DNA of 37,891 nucleotides from an uncultured Spartobacteria bacterium (GTDB taxonomy: Bacteria > Verrucomicrobiota > Verrucomicrobiia > Chthoniobacterales > Chthoniobacteraceae), in the NCBI GenBank assembly GCA_903916085.1, contig CAIWVL010000134.1:1-37891 (forward strand), written 5' to 3'. The position numbers and the translations under genes were made by a program. The notes below the pieces were generated by a model that was not told the origin of the DNA, did not search any database, and worked only from the letters and a program-made list of their open reading frames with translations. This document shows positions 32,832-37,891 of this stretch, piece by piece; positions within the stretch are counted from its first letter, which is position 1, and each line of letters opens with the position of its first letter.

Positions 32832-35800
32832 ATTCGCCCGGCAGCAACGCAAGTTCTGTGGCGAGATTGGTCCTGAGACCGCTCTTCACAGCGTTGAAGT
32901 CGGTGTCGCCACCGAAGAGGAGCACCTGCTCGGCGTCCCAAACGAGATCGACACGGAGATCGCTGGAGGCGGAGTCGTTGGGCGCGTAATCGCCTGCCAT
33001 CAGTTCGGGGGCTCCGTAGAGGGCGGCGTCCCCACCGGTTTGCACCCGACCGCTGACCGTGAAGGAAGCGGGGTTACGATAGGCGACCACCGAGAACTCG
33101 GAGCGCTCGCTAGAGAGGGCGTCCTGAGTGGTTTGATCGGCGACGGCCCAGTCATCCGCGGTATCGAGCACTGGGGTTAGGGAGATGGATCCCGTACCGA
33201 ATAGCCAGGAAGAGCGACCGGGAGTGACCACCCGTTTGCCGGCAACAGTCTGACTCACACGTTCCTCCAACCAGTAACCGTTACGATCCAGTGAGGCGGA
33301 GGTACCTGTGCCGTTCACCCAGTACACCCACCAGGAAGTGTAGGAGTAAGTGGTGCCATCGGAACCAGCGTTGGAGGTCGTCGGCAGATCCGTAGCCGAT
33401 GCGACTACCGTCAACCGCACCGAGGCTTCGACCGTACCGGCAGCGTTGGTGATCCTGACCGTGTAGGTTCCGGCGTTGGCTGCGCTCACACTGGAGAGAC
33501 GGAGCGCGGCTGAGGTGGAACCGACGAGATCCGAGCCGTCCTTGGACCACTGATACGTCACAGCTGTACTGGAACGCACCACGACGGCGAAGGAAGCCGA
33601 GCCACTTCCGCTCACGCGAGTGAGCGAAACGGGTTGGACCACAATCACCGGTACCTCCTTAACCTGGAGGGTCACCGGTGCGCTCGTGATTTCTTCACCC
33701 GTCGTATTCCTGACCGTCAGCACGTAAGCACCTGCATCGGAAACGGCCGCAGGGTTGATGCGGTACTGATCCGCTGTGGCCCCGGCGATCGCAACGTTCG
33801 CACTGCCCACCACACGCTTCCACTGTAGAGCGAGCGTCCCGGAACCAGTGACGGTCGCGGTCAGGTTGATACCGTCGCCCAGGTTGACTGGGTTTGGCGT
33901 ATCAATGGTCGCACTGAGTCGTTCCAAAACACGCACCGTGACCAGGTCGCTCATGACAGAGCTGGACGCGTTGCTTACACGCACCTGATAGATACCCGCA
34001 TCGGTGCCGCGCGCTGAGGTGACCGTCAATGCTGCGGAGGTCGCGCCGGCGATGGTCGTCCCGGAGGTGGTGCCGTTGCTAAGAGCAGCCCCGTCTTTGA
34101 ACCACTGGTAGACAAGAGTACCACCACCTGAGGCAACCACGTTCAGCGTGAAGTTGGCACCTGCGTTGAGCGCATTTGCGAGCGCAGGCTGTGTGCTGAT
34201 GCTCACAGGAGACGCCACGGTCATGTGGACGATGCTACTGCCAAGGATCCCGCCCGTGGATGGGTTGGTGACAACCACTTGGTAATCACCTTCCTTAGCG
34301 GCAGTGACGCCCTGAATGGTCATCGTCGCCGTTGCCGTGCCGGTCACGCCATTGCCATCTGAAAGCGCCGTCCCGTTTTTCTTCCACACGTAGGTGTAGG
34401 CCGCTCCCGTAGAACGCACTTTGACCGACATCTGCACCCCGTCACCTGGGTTGGCGGTGGTGGGGATGTCGAGAGACTCAATCTTCGGATCGACGGCAAC
34501 GACAACCGCCTGGCTGCTGGCAAAGGCCGCGCCGTTGTCCACGAGGAGGTCATAGACACCATCCGCGTCGTTGGTGATCGCGGGCAGCGCGTAGTTGAGG
34601 CTGTACACGTAAGTCGTGACGTTACCCACCACACTCGATTGAGCAACCGAGCGCAGCAGCGAGCCTCTACCTCCGGTGATGATTTCGCCATTGTGACGCC
34701 ACGCGTAGTTAAGGCTCGTTGCACCTGTGCTTTCCGAAGCGGTCGCGCTCAAGGTTTTGCCCGTTTCACCCGGCTTAACACTAAGGCTAACCCCACCATT
34801 CGGCTGGGTGAGGATTTTGACATCCGTGGGTTCAGACACGCGGAGGCTGACCGTGTCGCTCACCACACTGACGCCTGATCCAGTCACCGTCACGCGATAG
34901 GAGGAGCTGTCATCGCCGAGGCTGAGAGCTTTGAGCGTCAGGATCGACTGCCCCGCGCCCACAGCGTCCCAAGTGGAGGCTCCATTGAGTCGGCGTTCCC
35001 ACTGATAAGTGAGTGTGCCGGTGCCTGTCGCCTGCACGCGGAAGGTGGCGGTCCCGTTCTCAGAAGTGATCACGGAGATCGGCTGTAGCGTGATCGTCGG
35101 ACGCAGGCTGACGGATACCTGCGTGGCAGTGCTCAGAGCGACTCCGAAGGCGTTGGAAACAAGGAGGTCGTACCGCCCCGCATCAGTGCCTGCGGCCGCT
35201 GCGCGCGCCAGAGGAATGGTGACCGGCCCAGAAACGACAAGTACCACGCCTGAGTCGGCTGGAAGCGCCACCCCATCCTTACGCCACTGGTAATGGACGG
35301 AAGTTCCCGCAGTATCGGTGACCTGAGCGGCCAGCGCGAGCGCACTGCCCTCAGTGACGGACACAGTGGCGTTGGAGGTGAGAGTCACTGTGGGCGGCAC
35401 CTTGACGGTGACCCGTGCAACTTCGCGAGGAACGGTTGCATCGGTGAGAGCACCTGCGCGGGAGAAGGCGTTAGAGAGGATCACGCCATAGCTACCCGCA
35501 TCGGAAGCCTGTGCGGCGACGATAGAGAAGGCGTTGGAGGCGTTGACGATGGGGGTCCATTCGGTGGAAGAGACTGCCTTGTGGTACCAGTTATAGGCTG
35601 GAGCATAGCCAGTCGCGTTCACCTTGATGATCAGCGAATCACCCACTGCCAGCGAAGCCACCGCAGTGGTCGTGCCGGCCGCGAAGGCGACGTTGTCGCG
35701 CACCTTGATCTTCACAGGAGCACTGTCAACTCGCTCGTTAACCTTACCGTAAGCACGAACCCGGTAGGACGTCTCGTTCACCTTCTGGAGATTACTCAGA

Positions 35801-37891
35801 GTGAAGACGTTGCTTACCTGAGTCTGGAGCATGCTCCAAACACCTGTGGAGCGGCCCTGCACCCAGAGTTCGTACTGTTGGTTGTCCTGGAGTGCGCCGG
35901 TGGCAGCGGCATCCCCCACGTCGGCGGTGATGGTCAAGCTGGCCCCTGGATCCACTTCGGTGGCGGACGGTACGAGAGTCACCGTAATAGGATCCACCAC
36001 TTTAACGTAGGCGGAATCACTAGAAACGGTGCCTACAGCATTGGTCGCTTCGACCCGGTAATCGCCTTCGTCCACTTCTTTGACCCCGCGCACGTAGCAG
36101 GTGCTGCCGGTTTCCGAACCCGCACTTGCACCAGGCACAGGTACCCAAGCGGTGGTCCCCCTCTGACGGAAGTACCACTGAAAGCGAGTATCGCCCGAGA
36201 ATACGCCGCCGATGCTGAGGGTAGCCGTTTCGGCAACAGCCGTGGCCCGTGCAGGGAGGTATGCCGGACTGGTTTGCGGCTGCGCGGTAATCACCGGCAA
36301 AGCCTGGACATAGAGTGTGAACGGCACACTGGCGACCTCTACCGTGCCGCCTGCTCCGTCTGGAACGAGGACGACGCCCGTGTACGTTACAAGCTGAGTA
36401 GCGGTACTACCATCCGTAGGCAAAAGGCTACGTAGGGTCAAAGTGGCCTTATCTGCGCTGGTCACCGTTGTTACCACCGCCGCTGCGGTGGATCCGACGG
36501 TGCTCACAGACTTGCGCCACCGATAGGTCAGGCCCTGTCCGACTGGGAATAAGCGGAACACCGCTGTTCCACCTTCGCCAGCGAACACTGTCTGCTGGGC
36601 TGCCAGTGCGTTCCACTGCGTTGCATCAGCACGGAACCCGACTCTGTAGAGCGGATCCAAAGCGTTGATGTAGAGAGTGACAGGGGTGCTGAGATACTCG
36701 GTGGTCCCAGAATCCGCCACCGCGACGGCGCGGTAAACGCCGGAGTCCGCAGGAAGCGGGCTTGCGAGGGTGTAAGTCGCGCCGCCGACAACATCTTGTG
36801 TGGCGAGTGAGCTTACGTTGGACGCGTTCGTCACGGTGACAACACGACGCCAGCCGGTGATGTGGTAACCCGCGTTAGCCGCGGCAGTGAGGGAAACCGA
36901 GCGCCCTTCAAACCCGTTAACTGAGGTGGGCTGCGTGGCGAAAGCAGCGACGGACGCACTCCCCGCATCGCTCAAAGTAACGGTCGCGACCGCGCTCAAA
37001 CCACTCGGTCCGGTGACTGTGACGGTGTAATCTCCGAGGTCAGCGACAGCAGCGGAGGTAATGGCGAGCGTATCGGTCGTACTGAGAACAGTGGACGAAG
37101 CGCTAGCCTTGACCCAGCTGTATTGCAGCGGACCAGTCCCGGAGGCGAGCACCTTGAAGGTGGCCGACCGGTTAATGGTGCCGGAAGTTTCTACAGCGAG
37201 ACCCAGCGGAGGCACGACGATGGTCGGTCTTTCCACGACTTGCACCAGGGCTTTGCGGCTGTAGGCTGAAGCGATGAACTGGCCGGCAATGCGGTTGGTG
37301 ACAACCACATCATAGAGGTCGGTGTCCAAGACACTTACATTGCTGCGCGACAATGTGCTGCTGGTAGCCCCGCTGATGGGCGCTCCGTTGCGACGCCACT
37401 GGTAGGAAAGGTCGCCGTCGCCGGTCGCGCTGACGCTCAGAGTGACAGTGCCGCCCTGATCCACGCGCAGGTCGGTGGGCTCAGTGGTGATGGTTGCCGG
37501 GATGGAAACGCTCAGCGTTGCGGCCTGAGAGAGGACTCCAGTGACACTCACGATGTTACCGACAGAGGCTTGGTAAGTCCCTGCGTCTAGGGCAGACACT
37601 GAGCCGAGCGTGAGCGAGTCGGAGACGGCACCGGGGATCGCAACCCCGTTGTGCAGCCATTGGTACGTCAAGGGACCGGTACCGGTCGCCTTCACGAGGA
37701 AGGTCACAGCGGTGCCCGGTTTCACAGACTGGCCATTGGGCTGTTGAGTGATGACCACAGGCTGGTTGACCGTAACGCGGGCCAGGGTCGAACTCAGGCG
37801 ACCAAGCGGCGTGGTGATCAGCACGGTGTAAATGCCTCCATCGCTGGTCTGTACGCTCGCAATATCCAGAGCAGCCGAGGTCTTGCCAGCA
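32830..37891 (-). CDS. Giant Ig-like-repeat surface protein (5' end outside the window)
   Basis: At least 1,686 residues are present and the frame stays open to the window edge. The GTG at 37824 is inside an Ig repeat, not a start. About 15 complete Ig-like domains of 85-110 residues follow one another. Each has a core tryptophan (for example LTYQWLHNG, LSYQWRRNG, VYQWFKDG) and a D(A/T)GxY motif near its end. Several central domains are divergent. The last 200 residues are a different domain (YTSWWVYWVNGTG onward) ending LLFGGDTDFNAVKSGLRTNL, without an LPxTG or PEP-CTERM anchor. Such proteins are probably extracellular adhesins or stalks, frequent in Opitutaceae-like genomes. The export signal must lie beyond the window. 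A terminator follows directly. Confidence 0.9.
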   Translation of the reverse strand, partial: AGKTSAALDIASVQTSDGGIYTVLITTPLGRLSSTLARVTVNQPVVITQQPNGQSVKPGTAVTFLVKATGTGPLTYQWLHNGVAIPGAVSDSLTLGSVSALDAGTYQASVGNIVSVTGVLSQAATLSVSIPATITTEPTDLRVDQGGTVTLSVSATGDGDLSYQWRRNGAPISGATSSTLSRSNVSVLDTDLYDVVVTNRIAGQFIASAYSRKALVQVVERPTIVVPPLGLAVETSGTINRSATFKVLASGTGPLQYSWVKASASSTVLSTTDTLAITSAAVADLGDYTVTVTGPSGLSAVATVTLSDAGSASVAAFATQPTSVNGFEGRSVSLTAAANAGYHITGWRRVVTVTNASNVSSLATQDVVGGATYTLASPLPADSGVYRAVAVADSGTTEYLSTPVTLYINALDPLYRVGFRADATQWNALAAQQTVFAGEGGTAVFRLFPVGQGLTYRWRKSVSTVGSTAAAVVTTVTSADKATLTLRSLLPTDGSTATQLVTYTGVVLVPDGAGGTVEVASVPFTLYVQALPVITAQPQTSPAYLPARATAVAETATLSIGGVFSGDTRFQWYFRQRGTTAWVPVPGASAGSETGSTCYVRGVKEVDEGDYRVEATNAVGTVSSDSAYVKVVDPITVTLVPSATEVDPGASLTITADVGDAAATGALQDNQQYELWVQGRSTGVWSMLQTQVSNVFTLSNLQKVNETSYRVRAYGKVNERVDSAPVKIKVRDNVAFAAGTTTAVASLAVGDSLIIKVNATGYAPAYNWYHKAVSSTEWTPIVNASNAFSIVAAQASDAGSYGVILSNAFSRAGALTDATVPREVARVTVKVPPTVTLTSNATVSVTEGSALALAAQVTDTAGTSVHYQWRKDGVALPADSGVVLVVSGPVTIPLARAAAAGTDAGRYDLLVSNAFGVALSTATQVSVSLRPTITLQPISVITSENGTATFRVQATGTGTLTYQWERRLNGASTWDAVGAGQSILTLKALSLGDDSSSYRVTVTGSGVSVVSDTVSLRVSEPTDVKILTQPNGGVSLSVKPGETGKTLSATASESTGATSLNYAWRHNGEIITGGRGSLLRSVAQSSVVGNVTTYVYSLNYALPAITNDADGVYDLLVDNGAAFASSQAVVVAVDPKIESLDIPTTANPGDGVQMSVKVRSTGAAYTYVWKKNGTALSDGNGVTGTATATMTIQGVTAAKEGDYQVVVTNPSTGGILGSSIVHMTVASPVSISTQPALANALNAGANFTLNVVASGGGTLVYQWFKDGAALSNGTTSGTTIAGATSAALTVTSARGTDAGIYQVRVSNASSSVMSDLVTVRVLERLSATIDTPNPVNLGDGINLTATVTGSGTLALQWKRVVGSANVAIAGATADQYRINPAAVSDAGAYVLTVRNTTGEEITSAPVTLQVKEVPVIVVQPVSLTRVSGSGSASFAVVVRSSTAVTYQWSKDGSDLVGSTSAALRLSSVSAANAGTYTVRITNAAGTVEASVRLTVVASATDLPTTSNAGSDGTTYSYTSWWVYWVNGTGTSASLDRNGYWLEERVSQTVAGKRVVTPGRSSWLFGTGSISLTPVLDTADDWAVADQTTQDALSSERSEFSVVAYRNPASFTVSGRVQTGGDAALYGAPELMAGDYAPNDSASSDLRVDLVWDAEQVLLFGGDTDFNAVKSGLRTNLATELALLPGE

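Noticed and set aside
35293-36435. 380-codon plus-strand open frame
   Set aside because: It is antisense to the Ig-repeat gene, whose frame shows clear repeating Trp and DxGxY motifs. The opposite frame is Gly/Arg/His-rich and stays open because of the repeat composition.
37822-37824. GTG as the start of the Ig-repeat gene
   Set aside because: The frame remains open upstream to the window edge and encodes the end of another Ig domain (DGGIYTV), so the gene is cut by the window.

Overview
The window looks like chromosomal DNA of a Verrucomicrobiota member, plausibly Opitutaceae-like. The left third carries protein families typical of the Planctomycetes-Verrucomicrobia group: a cytochrome c/DUF1549/DUF1553 protein, a DUF1501 protein and a PVC-type membrane-bound dehydrogenase. 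The right end carries a giant Ig-repeat surface protein of a kind common in that lineage. This assignment is inferred from gene content; there is no rRNA or tRNA gene in the window to confirm it.

Layout. (1) 1-70: seven tandem copies of a 10-bp unit, cut by the window edge. (2) 90-10286: exported catabolic and redox proteins. On the minus strand are DUF1501, the cytochrome-c/DUF1549/DUF1553 protein and a Spy-like LTxxQ protein. On the plus strand are a secreted sugar isomerase/epimerase-like TIM barrel, a haem-containing PVC dehydrogenase and a six-blade NHL propeller. (3) 10326-11641: a small coiled-coil protein and a DUF433/DUF5615 toxin-antitoxin pair. (4) 11863-31624: about 20 kb of lipid/polyene-type biosynthesis genes. 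(5) 31621-31963: a vapB antitoxin with a truncated, out-of-frame vapC remnant. (6) 32052-37891: an unknown 220-residue protein and the Ig-repeat protein, which runs off the right edge.

The 20-kb cluster is the most interesting region. It holds three acyl carrier proteins, two ketosynthases with complete Cys-His-His triads and one chain-length-factor-like ketosynthase. It also holds a FabZ-like dehydratase, two halogenase-family flavoproteins, a third FAD oxidoreductase and a PlsC-PAP2 fusion. The remainder are an LpxL-like acyltransferase, a family 2 glycosyltransferase, a NodB deacetylase, an acyl-adenylating ligase, a condensation-domain-like acyltransferase, a LolA-like carrier and an MMPL exporter. 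The inventory resembles aryl polyene, xanthomonadin and flexirubin clusters, which make conjugated polyene acids and attach them to the outer membrane. My model is as follows. The ligase loads a starter or side acid on its dedicated ACP. The ketosynthases and dehydratase extend and dehydrate it. The flavoproteins oxidise or halogenate it. The acyltransferases and glycosyltransferase build a (glyco)lipid, and LolA/MMPL move it outward. No ketoreductase, thioesterase, methyltransferase or aromatic ammonia-lyase gene is present, and the ligase-ACP-condensation trio is unusual. The cluster is therefore either a variant of known families or something new.

Two sequence habits stand out. Genes inside the cluster repeatedly overlap by four bases (ATGA), which suggests translational coupling. 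Most operon-leading start codons lack a Shine-Dalgarno sequence, and several directly follow a pyrimidine-rich tract.
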